NCBI GenBank assembly: GCA_965230065.1
Contig: OZ245942.1
Coordinates: 2,542,001-2,606,000, forward strand
DNA from: G965230065 sp965230065
GTDB lineage: Bacteria; Bacteroidota; Bacteroidia; Cytophagales; Cyclobacteriaceae
Direction: 5' to 3'
Length of the DNA stretch: 64,000 bases
Shown here in pieces: positions 43,801-52,500 of this stretch (the first letter of the stretch is position 1; each line of letters opens with the position of its first letter). The position numbers and the translations under genes were made by a program. The notes under the pieces are model-generated. The model saw only the letters and a program-made list of their open reading frames with translations. It did no database searches and was not told the origin of the DNA.

Positions 43801-44156
43801 TGATAAACATGGGCCGTTTGCAAATGACTTTTCCCAAGGTGTTGTAAACTTAAAGCCAGGGCGTGTTGGAGAACTTGGTCACCCGCCTCATATTGGCCGG
43901 TGGTGTTCAGTATATTTCCTTTCCGCTGCAAACAATCTACATACTGCGCATGATGAAGGCCCGCTTCATAAATTTGTTCCGCCTTTTTAAGATATAGCAG
44001 TGCGCTGTCGTATTCCTGGGCCGCGGCAAACGTATCAGCTTTTTCATAGTAGCGCTTCGCCAGGGTAGTATCAGTTTGCACTTCATTTTGTGCCATACAA
44101 GGATTAACAAAAATTAATATCAAAATAATATGCACGAATTGTAATGGCCGAAACAT
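40863..44156 (-). CDS. Exported TPR-CHAT protease 1
   Basis: The 1097-residue protein has a signal peptide (FVHIILILIFVNPCMAQ) and about ten TPRs (residues 30-500). A helical linker leads into a CHAT domain (about 690-1040), and a C-terminal membrane helix (WIWGGALVLTLVLILWLF) ends it. CHAT is a caspase-like cysteine protease fold. Both catalytic residues are present: His925 (IIHLATHAI) and Cys972 (LSACNTGFG), 47 apart. The layout places the protease outside the cytoplasm, anchored at its end. It is the downstream paralog of a tandem pair and lies next to the ECF sigma/anti-sigma genes. Regulated cleavage of the anti-sigma is my inference. Confidence 0.88.
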   Translation of the reverse strand: MFRPLQFVHIILILIFVNPCMAQNEVQTDTTLAKRYYEKADTFAAAQEYDSALLYLKKAEQIYEAGLHHAQYVDCLQRKGNILNTTGQYEAGDQVLQHALALSLQHLGKSHLQTAHVYHQLGWNRFYIQKYDEALQNYSEALRLFSQLNGEIDLEVAKQYINIGNVYRRKYMPEKAIEHTLKGIDLLTTLGQDTSSYAASAYNGLGATYASMEAFDKALAYHHKALPLYLKAFGENHSNVAGSYFNIGNIYADRGDNATALDYYHKALDIDISLFGENHVYVAGDYESIGICNIQKGDAELARSFFQKSLEIAITSFGEKDVNVASLYGSIGSTYNHQKDYAQALAYYQKSLNIFIEADEYNSPHIASVYNNLGNTSLKLGHVNKALDYQQKALRIYRKLADVWQSRLGETYGFMGNCYEEVHNYPKALEYYKKDLEIRFRTVGKHHPEVAYVYGNIGNIYKKAGRFRESLFAYQQGLQVLFTPLSTEDIYQNPPIAQTLNPYILYEILNGKARALQAYAEHGEGNLNDLRFSLETYGLAANTLYETRKSLQTTASKSLLAEKSFQYFEEGMKTAWLLYEKTGEKAYINQAFMLSEKSKAAALLEAIKESEAREFAHIPPAVLDQERTLKLDLAFYRRKLFEEKQEQPDSLQMLSYQNRIFSLKNSYDSLVNVMEKEFPDYYQLKYNTEVASLMQVQQNMLNENQALLTYFMGDSSIFTFAINNNDAAFFRIQKDSTYVQDIAVARTVVADKTDDIAGFAKSAHALYNTLVAPAEPLIRKKNLIVIPDGLLGYLPFEILLTSRAEDTPSSFYQLPYLIKDYQITYAYSATLSEASLKPHPQNSSTRYLAFAPDFNQGNSSPPASSSLLAVADRERGALAKLEGTADEVNAIDKFFKGQFYEGPTASEYAFKKNAPDFDIIHLATHAIIDDEHPMNSRLLFTMQQDSLEDGNLYAWELYNMQLNAKMAVLSACNTGFGKLQRGEGVMSLGRAFAYAGCPSIVMSLWPAQDQATADIMSGFYQGLSAGMRKDEALRQAKLQYLASTEELFAHPFYWAGFVTQGDASPVHLQNNIFSFWIWGGALVLTLVLILWLFKYLK

Positions 44157-44253
44157 GAATATTTGTCGTAATTATGAGATATGAACAGGCTACTGCTATC
44201 AATTTAGAGGTATTTTATCAGAATTAAAACAGGAATGTTGCACTTTGTAGGAA

Positions 44254-47200
44254 TCAGCGTTTTTTTAACCAAAAGAATAGAAATAAAACAAACAGGGCGA
44301 TTATGCTGCCCAACAACCATGGGACAGGAAAAGAGCTTCCAGGATTTATAGGCTCTGGATTTCCTTGTGCCACGAATCCGGCCCAGTAAAATGGGTGCGC
44401 AAATAGTTCGTCGGTAGTAGCCAGGTATTGCAGCTTGGCCTGGCGGAGGGCTTCATTTTTAGGCATTCCTTCGTGCAGGGCCTGATAGAAAAAATTCATC
44501 AAATCAGCCGTAGCCTGATCCTGAGCGGGCCACAGGCTCATGATGACACTGGGGCAGCCCGCATAAGCAAAAGCCCGGCCCAGGCTCATTACGCCTTCTC
44601 CTCTTTGTAATTTGCCAAATCCGGTATTACAGGCTGAAAGTACAGCCATCCGGGCTTTGATTTGCATATTATAGAGTTCCCACACATATAAACTCCCATC
44701 CTCGGTGGTGTCGTCAGTAACAGTGAACAGCATGCGTGAATTCAGCGGATGCCGGTCATCTACGATAGCATGAGTGGCCAGGTGAAGAATATCATAATTT
44801 TCAGCATATTGTTTAAAAGCGGCCTCATGGGCTGTTTCTCCTTCATACAAATCCCCCTCCATCATTTGGCTGATCGTGGCTATTTCCCGTGCAGCTCCCT
44901 TTAATGGAACCAATCCTCCCCGGACGGTGTCTGAGGTGGAGAAGACAGCCGGATAAGTGCTATTTTGGAGTAAATCATCATTCTGATTATTGAATTCCGG
45001 AGCAAATGCTAAATAACGGATTTCAGCGCTTTTTCTCGGGGTAGAGGCATATTGGGCAAGTATTGTGGCTGAAAACGTGTAATGTATATTATGACTTTTG
45101 ATCATATAAGGTAAGCCAAAGAAACTCGAGGTTGCCATGGGCTGGTGGTTTGGCAATACTTCAAATGGCAGGTAACTCAATGCTCCGTCTGGAATGATGA
45201 GCAAATCTTTATCTTGTATCAGGCTGTCGGCTGGGCTTACCAACCACTGATAAAGCTGGTAGGCGTGCTCACTAAAGTTGCCAGGCTCTTCTTTTCTTTG
45301 TACAAGAATATTTCTGACGGTATCAATTTTTTGAGATAACTCCCTGGCATTAGCAAGCTTAAAAAGATGTGCCCGCTGCTTGCTTATCACGAACATAAAA
45401 ATATTTTCTTCTCCCCAAAAATACTCCAATAACACTTCGTTTTTGTTCAGCACTTTTGTTTGTAAAGTAGTGAGCGGTAGTGCAGCCGTATTGTATTTCA
45501 GCTGGTGATACCGGGGGTAGTTTTTGGCCAATGCCCTTAAAAGAGAGTCGTAGGAGAGGTTGACATCAAAAGCCTGATTTCTCCAGTAATTTTCCTTTTC
45601 GGTGCCCTCAGATTCATGGGTTTTTTTTTCATAAAAAGCCCGGGTAACTTTAAGGTCTTTTTCTTTTTGAAGCACCGTGTCAGGTATGCCGACAAACTGT
45701 TTGGCTTCTGAATCCTGCAAAGCGGCCAAGAGTAAAAAAGATTTGCTGCGTTCAGCTAATGCAAAAGCATCGGCCAGGTACTGCTGCTGATGGGTAACCT
45801 GATAGAGCGCATAAGCAGTTGCAATACCTGTTTCATAAATATTCATATGGGTGGCTGCCAGGTTTTGCCGTGTTCCTGTCTCAAGAAAACTGATGCGCAT
45901 GGAGTCTAACATGTTAGCCGCAAACTGGCTGCTTTGAAAGGAAAATTCAAGATCCCCAAGGTCTTGTGTAATTTGATATTTGCCTTTAAGTGCCCGGGCT
46001 TTACCATTAATGATGCTCAATACTACAGGAGTAAGTGTAGCATTCGGGATGGCGGCGTGCTTATAAATGTCAGTAACCTTATAATCAGCGTCGAATCCCT
46101 TTAATGCCCGTTGATAGTACGAGAGGGCCTGTGTATACAGTTTTTCGTTCAAATAAGTTTCCCCAATTTTCCCAAGGCACTCGGCTACTTCAGGATGGTT
46201 GTCTCCCAGGCTCTGCTGCAAAACGGATAAAGCCTGCTGGTAATAAGAGAGCGCCCGATCATATTGTTGGGCATATGCATAACTGTCACCCGTATGCATA
46301 TAAGTGCGCCCCACATCAGAATGGTTTTCATGAAAAAGGTTTGTATAAATAGCCAGGGCTTTTTGATGATGTTGAACAGCTGCGCTATAATTCCCCAACC
46401 GGGTAAATGACATCCCTATTCGGTTATTCCCCAAAGCAGTAACATCGCCTATATCTTTTGATATATTTTTTTCCGGAAGTTGGCCGAGGATATTTAAAGC
46501 TTTTTGATAAATACTGATGGCCTGTTCGTATTGTTCCATGGCATAATGATTAACACCGATGGTATTGTAGCTGCGGGCTACCCTGAAATCATGTTCGCCA
46601 TAAGCTGTGTGTAAAATATCTGCTGCTTTCCGGGCATATTGCATGGCCAGTTCATAGCTTCCTTTGATATGATAACACTGACTTATGTTGGAATAATCTT
46701 CGGCTACCCACCGGTGTTCTTCGCCAAAAGTGGTAATGTCAATAGATAGTGTTTTTTTATAGAAAGTGATGGCTTTTTCCAAATCCCCTTTGTCCAGGTA
46801 GGCTTGTGCCAGGTTGTAATAACTCACGCCTATTTCAGGATGCTTTTCCCTTAGCACTTCATGTTTGATGGCAAGGCTCTTTTGATGGAACGCTATGGCC
46901 TTATCCAACTGCTCTTCCTGGTCGTAAATATTTGCCAGGTCATTATAAGACTTGGCGATCTCAATGCTTTTTTCATTGCCTGTTTTTTCAAAAATTTCTA
47001 TACTTTTCGTCAAAGCCTCAATGGCTTTGTGGTTGGCGTCTTTCATCAGGAAATATACAGCCCCCAAGCCTGCATAGGCATTGGCAGCAGGTACACTTTC
47101 TTCACCCAGGATTCGAACCAGGATAGCTAACCCTGCCAGGTAATGCTTTTCAGCTTCCCGAAGTTTGGGCATTTGAGAGTAGTTATAGGCCAGAATGGTA

Positions 47201-47538
47201 TGGGCATCGGCAATGGCGATATGCAGGGTATCCAAATGGGCATAGCCTGTTTGCAAGGCATTTAAGAGCACTTCTTCAGCCTTTCGGTAGTTCCCCATGT
47301 CGGTGTAAATTCCACCGATACCATACCGGCAACGCACTATCCCCCCCCAATTGGCCGCTGCCCTAAAACCAGCTTCTGCTTTGTCAAAATAGTAAAAAGC
47401 ACTATCGTATTGGGCTGCTCTTTTTAAGTGAAAGGCTTTCTGGTAATCTGTATTTTCAGGTAATGTATCGACAGCATGCTGCTTTGGTTCTTTCAAACCC
47501 GGAAATATCAGCAGCATCAATACAATTGAGTAAATCAT
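44254..47538 (-). CDS. Exported TPR-CHAT protease 2
   Basis: The 1094-residue paralog of the next gene has the same order: signal peptide, about ten TPRs (30-520), CHAT domain (about 690-1040) and C-terminal membrane helix (WLLGSIIALFVLFLFFWL). Catalytic His923 (ILHLATHAI) and Cys970 (LSACNTGFG) are kept with the same 47-residue spacing. The CHAT halves of the two proteins are very alike, while the TPR halves have drifted, as expected if they recognise different partners. The 97-bp gap between them has no clear terminator. It is divergent from a PAS kinase. Confidence 0.88.
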   Translation of the reverse strand: MIYSIVLMLLIFPGLKEPKQHAVDTLPENTDYQKAFHLKRAAQYDSAFYYFDKAEAGFRAAANWGGIVRCRYGIGGIYTDMGNYRKAEEVLLNALQTGYAHLDTLHIAIADAHTILAYNYSQMPKLREAEKHYLAGLAILVRILGEESVPAANAYAGLGAVYFLMKDANHKAIEALTKSIEIFEKTGNEKSIEIAKSYNDLANIYDQEEQLDKAIAFHQKSLAIKHEVLREKHPEIGVSYYNLAQAYLDKGDLEKAITFYKKTLSIDITTFGEEHRWVAEDYSNISQCYHIKGSYELAMQYARKAADILHTAYGEHDFRVARSYNTIGVNHYAMEQYEQAISIYQKALNILGQLPEKNISKDIGDVTALGNNRIGMSFTRLGNYSAAVQHHQKALAIYTNLFHENHSDVGRTYMHTGDSYAYAQQYDRALSYYQQALSVLQQSLGDNHPEVAECLGKIGETYLNEKLYTQALSYYQRALKGFDADYKVTDIYKHAAIPNATLTPVVLSIINGKARALKGKYQITQDLGDLEFSFQSSQFAANMLDSMRISFLETGTRQNLAATHMNIYETGIATAYALYQVTHQQQYLADAFALAERSKSFLLLAALQDSEAKQFVGIPDTVLQKEKDLKVTRAFYEKKTHESEGTEKENYWRNQAFDVNLSYDSLLRALAKNYPRYHQLKYNTAALPLTTLQTKVLNKNEVLLEYFWGEENIFMFVISKQRAHLFKLANARELSQKIDTVRNILVQRKEEPGNFSEHAYQLYQWLVSPADSLIQDKDLLIIPDGALSYLPFEVLPNHQPMATSSFFGLPYMIKSHNIHYTFSATILAQYASTPRKSAEIRYLAFAPEFNNQNDDLLQNSTYPAVFSTSDTVRGGLVPLKGAAREIATISQMMEGDLYEGETAHEAAFKQYAENYDILHLATHAIVDDRHPLNSRMLFTVTDDTTEDGSLYVWELYNMQIKARMAVLSACNTGFGKLQRGEGVMSLGRAFAYAGCPSVIMSLWPAQDQATADLMNFFYQALHEGMPKNEALRQAKLQYLATTDELFAHPFYWAGFVAQGNPEPINPGSSFPVPWLLGSIIALFVLFLFFWLKKR

Positions 47539-47790
47539 GGATTCGTCTTTTCAGCAGGGTAACTCACGCTGGGAGATTATTCAAGTTATCAGTATTGGTG
47601 AAATTTATCAACAAAAACATGTGAATTTCATATTAGGGCCAATTAATAGCATATTCTTTGAAAAAACATGTGTTTATATATTCGTGATCAGGCAGTCATG
47701 TATAAAAAAAGACGAAATAGGCTTATTAAATAGGTAAAATAAATCGTAATTTGAATATTAGGCCAGATTTTTTTTAATCTCTCGGTAGTA

Positions 47791-50412
47791 ATGAAGACAT
47801 TGGGAAAGTTTAGTGAACTTATTTTTAATACTGCCTCTTATGGCATTGTGGTTACAGACCAGCAGCATCTCCTGCTAACAGCAAACGCGCACTTTTGCGA
47901 AATCACCGGATACGATAAGGAAGTTTTAGAGGGGCGGTCTCTTCTCGATTTGCTTTCTCCGAAAACCCGCCCAAAAGTGTCTTCTATGTATCAGGATATT
48001 GCTGAAGGCATTACGCATCCTGAAAGAATAATCAAGGTTTTTTCTAAAAATGGCCGCCCATTCGTATTATCACTGTCCATACAGTACCTACAGGAAGGTG
48101 AAGATCATTTTTTCATAAGTTCATTTAAAACCATAGATACCAGCAATCGATACCTCAATTTATTCAAAGAAACTGAAAAAGCAGCAAAAATTGGTGGATG
48201 GGAAATAGACCTGATTTCTATGCAGCCATTGGGTACTGATGCTATGAAAGACATTTATGACCTTCCACACGATACCCAGTTCACTATTGAGAAAAGTTTA
48301 CGCTTTTTCCTGCCTGAGTGCCGCTCCCGGCTCGAGCAGGCCCTGGAAAATGCCAGAAAAAAAGGCCAGCCTTTTAATTTAGAATTACAGATTATTTCAG
48401 CTCAGGGAAAACACAAATGGGTAAAAGTTACTTGTAATCCTTATATGGTAAAAGGCCAAACTGTACGGCTTTATGGCACTATACAGGATATCACCGAAAA
48501 GCATAAGGATAAGCAATTGTTGGAAAAGCAACACGATTTCTTAAGGCAGCTAATCGACACAACGCCCAATCAGATTTTGGTAAAAGACAGGGAAGGAAAG
48601 CTGGTACTGGTAAATAAAGCATTTGCTGATTTTTATGGTACTACCCCAGAGCAACTCACCGGTAATACCAATCAGAAGCTTGGCTTTCACGATGAGGAAA
48701 CTATAGAAAAGTTTGATACCGAGGACAGGCTGATATTTGAGGGCAAACAAAATAGAATTGTGCAAGAGGAAAAAGTATGTGCGCCAAATGGTACAGCATA
48801 TTGGTTTAAATCAGTAAAAACCCCGGTGATTTCAGAGCGTGGAGCCATTGATCAATTATTGATGGTAGCGGTTGATATTACTGAACAAAAGCAAACAGCC
48901 CTGGAGATAGCCCGTTCTGAAGCTTATTTAAAGGCTATATTCAATAGTGGGGAAATAGGGATTTTTGCTATTGATAAAAATTTGCGGGCCATATTCTTCA
49001 ATGATTACCATGCCCGGCGTCATCACGAAATTCATGGGTGGGAATTAAAGGAGGGTGAACTGATCATTACCAACCCGGCTTTGATAGAAGAGTATGCGCC
49101 TTTATTCAACAGGGCTTTGGAGGGAGAATGCTTTATCGTAGAAAACAAAGTGCCTAATTTAGATGGTACTTTTCATTGGGGCGAGTTTAGTTTTAGCCCC
49201 ATTAAAATACAGGGAGAAATCATGGGTACCCTGGTAATGGTCAGGGACATCACAAACCGTAAAAAAGCTGAACAAAAAGTGAAAGACAGTGAAAGACGGT
49301 TTCGGGCTATCATAGAGAATGGTTTCGATTGTATTGTACTTTATAATGAAGCTGGGGAAATGACATATGTCAGTGCTACTGTCTTAAAGACATTTGGCTA
49401 CAAAGAAGAAGAGCTTTTGGGCAGGAAAGGTGTTGAGTTTATTCACCCGGATGACCTGGAGGAAAGGTACCAGCATATTAAGAATGTAGTAAAAGGGAAA
49501 GAAAAAAATGTTTTGCGGCAGGAGCGTGTCAGACACAAAGACGGGCATTATCTGTGGATTGAAGTGAGCATTACCAATATGTTTGATGAACCCAGCGTGG
49601 GAGCCATTGTGGCCAGTTTCAGGGAAATCACCGATCGTAAACTTGCCGAACAAACACAAAAACAAGCCCTGCAAAGAGAAAAGTCACTCAACGAATCGCT
49701 CAAAAAAACCAATACAGAGTTAGATCAGTTTGTGTACAGTACTTCGCACAATCTTCGGGCACCGCTCACTTCCATAATGGGCGTTGTGCATATCCTCAAG
49801 TCAGAAAAAGAACTTGGGGCACATGTAGAGATGGTAGAGCTGATAGAGAAAAGTGTACACCAACTGGATGCTACTATCCAGGAAATTACCGATTATGCCC
49901 GTAACAATCGCATTGAGATACTTCTCGAGCCGGTTAATTTTAAGAAAATTATTACAGATATCATTGATAGTTTGAAATTTCTGGAAGGAGCCAACAAAAT
50001 ACGCATCCGATGTGAAGTAAAGGAATGTCATAACTTTTACTCTGATGCAAGGCGCCTGAAAGTGATTTTTAATAATCTTCTGTCCAACGCCATCAAATAC
50101 CAAAACTTAAAGATAGAAAGGCCCGAAATTAATATTCTCGTAACACAAAAAGGAAATAAGGCCATTATCAAGGTCCAGGATAACGGTATAGGTATCAGGG
50201 CTGACCAGCAGGATAAAATTTTCGATATGTTCCACAGGGCAACCGACCGCTCCAATGGTGCCGGTTTAGGGCTGTATATCGTAAAAGAAACACTTGACAA
50301 ACTAAACGGGACCATCCATATTGAAACTACATATGGAGAGGGTACTGCTTTCACCCTGGAGATACCAAATTTGTACAAGAAAAAATCGGCTGGCAAACTC
50401 TCATTACACTAA
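47791..50412 (+). CDS. Multi-PAS sensor histidine kinase
   Basis: The 873-residue cytoplasmic kinase has no signal peptide or clear membrane helix. It has five PAS domains (about 1-120, 130-235, 245-365, 370-495, 500-625; NAHFCEITGYDKEVLEGRSL, VNKAFADFYGTTPEQLTG and FGYKEEELLGRKGVEFIHPDD are typical). The kinase core has its His near residue 652 (YSTSHNLRAPLTSIMGVVH) and an ATPase domain (NNLLSNAIKYQ, VQDNGIGI, GAGLGLYIVKE). No response regulator is adjacent, so its partner is unknown. Signals are probably small ligands or redox cues. Confidence 0.93.
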   Translation: MKTLGKFSELIFNTASYGIVVTDQQHLLLTANAHFCEITGYDKEVLEGRSLLDLLSPKTRPKVSSMYQDIAEGITHPERIIKVFSKNGRPFVLSLSIQYLQEGEDHFFISSFKTIDTSNRYLNLFKETEKAAKIGGWEIDLISMQPLGTDAMKDIYDLPHDTQFTIEKSLRFFLPECRSRLEQALENARKKGQPFNLELQIISAQGKHKWVKVTCNPYMVKGQTVRLYGTIQDITEKHKDKQLLEKQHDFLRQLIDTTPNQILVKDREGKLVLVNKAFADFYGTTPEQLTGNTNQKLGFHDEETIEKFDTEDRLIFEGKQNRIVQEEKVCAPNGTAYWFKSVKTPVISERGAIDQLLMVAVDITEQKQTALEIARSEAYLKAIFNSGEIGIFAIDKNLRAIFFNDYHARRHHEIHGWELKEGELIITNPALIEEYAPLFNRALEGECFIVENKVPNLDGTFHWGEFSFSPIKIQGEIMGTLVMVRDITNRKKAEQKVKDSERRFRAIIENGFDCIVLYNEAGEMTYVSATVLKTFGYKEEELLGRKGVEFIHPDDLEERYQHIKNVVKGKEKNVLRQERVRHKDGHYLWIEVSITNMFDEPSVGAIVASFREITDRKLAEQTQKQALQREKSLNESLKKTNTELDQFVYSTSHNLRAPLTSIMGVVHILKSEKELGAHVEMVELIEKSVHQLDATIQEITDYARNNRIEILLEPVNFKKIITDIIDSLKFLEGANKIRIRCEVKECHNFYSDARRLKVIFNNLLSNAIKYQNLKIERPEINILVTQKGNKAIIKVQDNGIGIRADQQDKIFDMFHRATDRSNGAGLGLYIVKETLDKLNGTIHIETTYGEGTAFTLEIPNLYKKKSAGKLSLH

Positions 50413-50437
50413 AGCTTTTCTACTTTCTCATAATTAT

Positions 50438-50459
50438 GATACTTTTACCGTAAAGTATC
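50438..50459. promoter_or_regulatory. Small dyad just before a desaturase start codon
   Basis: GATACTTT (50438-50445) and AAAGTATC (50452-50459) are perfect 8-bp arms around TACCGT. The dyad ends six bases before the ATG at 50466. It may be an operator or a hairpin that hides the start site. Confidence 0.45.
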
Positions 50460-50465
50460 GAGCCT

Positions 50466-51257
50466 ATGGAAGCATTTTTGGCGCCAGACTATTTGCAACC
50501 CACCAATTTCTTAAAGCTTACATTTATCTTGTTCATCATTGTCTTTGTCAGGTACCTGGTGGTTTCCGGCCTGTATCATTATATTTTTTATACCCTGTTT
50601 CGCAAAAAAATACACCAACGTATCATCAATGCTTCTCCAAAACAAAAGAAGCAGTTGCGTAAAGAAGTTTACTGGTCGGCCCTAACTTCCCTGATTTTTG
50701 CGCTTTCTGGCACAGGCATGGTCATATTATGGCAAAAAGGATATACCCGGATTTATACTGATTACTCAGCGTATCCCTTATGGTACATACCTGTGAGCCT
50801 GGGCATCACATTGTTCCTCCACGAAACGTACTATTATTGGCTACACCGGTGGATGCACCGGCCAAAAGTATTTCGGAACATCCATAAAGTGCATCATGAG
50901 AGTATTAAAACCTCCTCGCTTACCGCTTTCTCGTTTCATCCGGTTGAGTCGGTGCTGCAAGCGGTAATTATTCCTGCGATCGTATTGTTCCTGCCCATGC
51001 ACATTTATATACTACTTTTTTTACTGGTACTCATGACTTTCTCAGGCACCATCAACCATGCGGGAGTAGAAGTGTATCCGAAAAGTTTTCACAGTCACTT
51101 TTTTGGTAAGTGGCTGATTGGTGCCACTCATCACGACCTGCACCACAAGCAGTTTCGTTTCAACTTTGGGTTGTATTTTACTTTCTGGGACAAATGGATG
51201 CACACTGAAAGCCCTGATTTTACACATGAATTTATAAAGAAAACAAACCATGAATGA
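50466..51257 (+). CDS. Sterol desaturase / fatty acid hydroxylase family protein
   Basis: The 263-residue membrane protein has four or five helices and His boxes typical of the di-iron family: HETYYYWLHRWMH, HKVHHESIK and HDLHHKQFRFNFGLYF. It is a different subgroup from the protein at 33021. It would hydroxylate or desaturate a lipid; substrate unknown. It follows the PAS kinase by about 50 bp but has its own small dyad in front. Confidence 0.88.
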   Translation: MEAFLAPDYLQPTNFLKLTFILFIIVFVRYLVVSGLYHYIFYTLFRKKIHQRIINASPKQKKQLRKEVYWSALTSLIFALSGTGMVILWQKGYTRIYTDYSAYPLWYIPVSLGITLFLHETYYYWLHRWMHRPKVFRNIHKVHHESIKTSSLTAFSFHPVESVLQAVIIPAIVLFLPMHIYILLFLLVLMTFSGTINHAGVEVYPKSFHSHFFGKWLIGATHHDLHHKQFRFNFGLYFTFWDKWMHTESPDFTHEFIKKTNHE

Positions 51258-51315
51258 GTTTCTGTTATTAAGTTTTTCTTGCTAACAAGCTCTTGGTTGT
51301 TAAATTATCATAACT

Positions 51316-52467
51316 ATGCAAACGCTCTACAGACACATTTTTTTGTTCTCATTAACATGCTCATGCCTGTTTATTATGGCTGGTTTTATTCCTAAAAACC
51401 CTGGAAAACCCCCGATGGTAGATGTGTTTGTCAGCGGGGAAGAAGGGTATGCTTCTTTTCGGATTCCGGCTATTCTCACTACGAATAAAGGAACCATACT
51501 GGCTTTTTGCGAAGGACGGGAAATTGCCTCTGATCATGCCCAAAATGATATTGTGCTCAAGCGTAGCACGGATGGAGGTAAAACCTGGGGTGCCTTGCAG
51601 GTAATAGCTGAAGAAGGGAAAAACAGCCTGAACAATCCGCAGGTAGTAGAAGTACAGGAAACCGGACGTATCCTGCTCATGTACCAGCGATTTCCAAGGG
51701 GTATACACGAACATGATGTGGTGCCTGGCTATGAAGGCGACAATATATGCCGGTCTTATATTATGTACAGCGATGATGAAGGAAAAACCTGGTCAGCACC
51801 CAGGGAAATTACAACTCAGGTGAAACGCCCTACGTTTGTAACCAGTGTAGCCAGTGGGCCTGGCATTGGTATTCAACTTAAAAAAGGAGTGCATAAGGGA
51901 AGAGTTGTCATGCCTTTCAACCAGGGGCCTTTTGGTAAGTGGAAAGTGTATGCTGTGTATAGTGATGACCAGGGCAACAGTTGGCAGTACGGAGAAGTTG
52001 CCTTCAACGATTCGGAAGGGATAGGCAATGAAGTGCAAATGGTAGAGTTGGGCGATGGAGCCGTGATGCTGAACTCCAGAAGTTATGAAGGAAACCAATG
52101 CCGGAAAATAGCTGTGAGTTATGATGGGGGTGAAAACTGGACCGGCCTTATAAATGATTCCACTTTGGTGGAACCTCAATGCCAGGCAACGATATTGCGT
52201 TACTCTTTTCCTGATGACGGAAAAAAATCGCGCATTCTGTTTGCCAATCCTGCCTCCAGGGAACATAGAAAAAACGGAACCGTTTGGATTAGTTATGATG
52301 AGGGAAAGACCTGGCCTGTTCGCAAAACAGTATATGCAGGTGGTTATGCTTATTCCTGCCTCACCAAATTGCCCGATGACAACATAGGGCTACTTTTTGA
52401 GCGGGATGATTACCGCTACATAACGTTCACTGCTTTTGACCTGGATTGGATAGAGAATAATCCTTAA
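51316..52467 (+). CDS. nanH: Exo-alpha-sialidase (neuraminidase)
   Basis: The 383-residue six-bladed propeller (GH33-type) has a signal peptide. It carries the FRIP motif (YASFRIPAILT, R49 as first Arg of the triad), AFCEGREIASDHAQND with the active-site Asp region, and five Asp boxes (STDGGKTW, SDDEGKTW, SDDQGNSW, SYDGGENW, SYDEGKTW). It releases terminal sialic acid from host or algal glycans. The next gene encodes an N-acylglucosamine 2-epimerase, so the pair forms the start of a sialic acid use pathway. Confidence 0.92.
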   Translation: MQTLYRHIFLFSLTCSCLFIMAGFIPKNPGKPPMVDVFVSGEEGYASFRIPAILTTNKGTILAFCEGREIASDHAQNDIVLKRSTDGGKTWGALQVIAEEGKNSLNNPQVVEVQETGRILLMYQRFPRGIHEHDVVPGYEGDNICRSYIMYSDDEGKTWSAPREITTQVKRPTFVTSVASGPGIGIQLKKGVHKGRVVMPFNQGPFGKWKVYAVYSDDQGNSWQYGEVAFNDSEGIGNEVQMVELGDGAVMLNSRSYEGNQCRKIAVSYDGGENWTGLINDSTLVEPQCQATILRYSFPDDGKKSRILFANPASREHRKNGTVWISYDEGKTWPVRKTVYAGGYAYSCLTKLPDDNIGLLFERDDYRYITFTAFDLDWIENNP

Positions 52468-52500
52468 GAGCAATACGCCCAACTGTAAAACTGCCAAAAT

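Noticed and set aside
45790..45805. Further GGTNACC boxes inside genes (for example here and near 12.8, 35.8, 38.3, 39.1 and 57.8 kb)
   Set aside because: None has GCAAC at the 14-bp spacing, and all lie in coding sequence.
40863..47538. TPR-CHAT genes as part of a type III-E CRISPR system
   Set aside because: There is no CRISPR array or Cas gene in the window, and both proteins have signal peptides, unlike cytoplasmic Csx29.
47539..47790. Divergent CHAT/PAS-kinase gap searched for the GGTNACC signal
   Set aside because: Only a partial GGTAACT is present without the second box, so the CHAT genes are not assigned to the predicted regulon.
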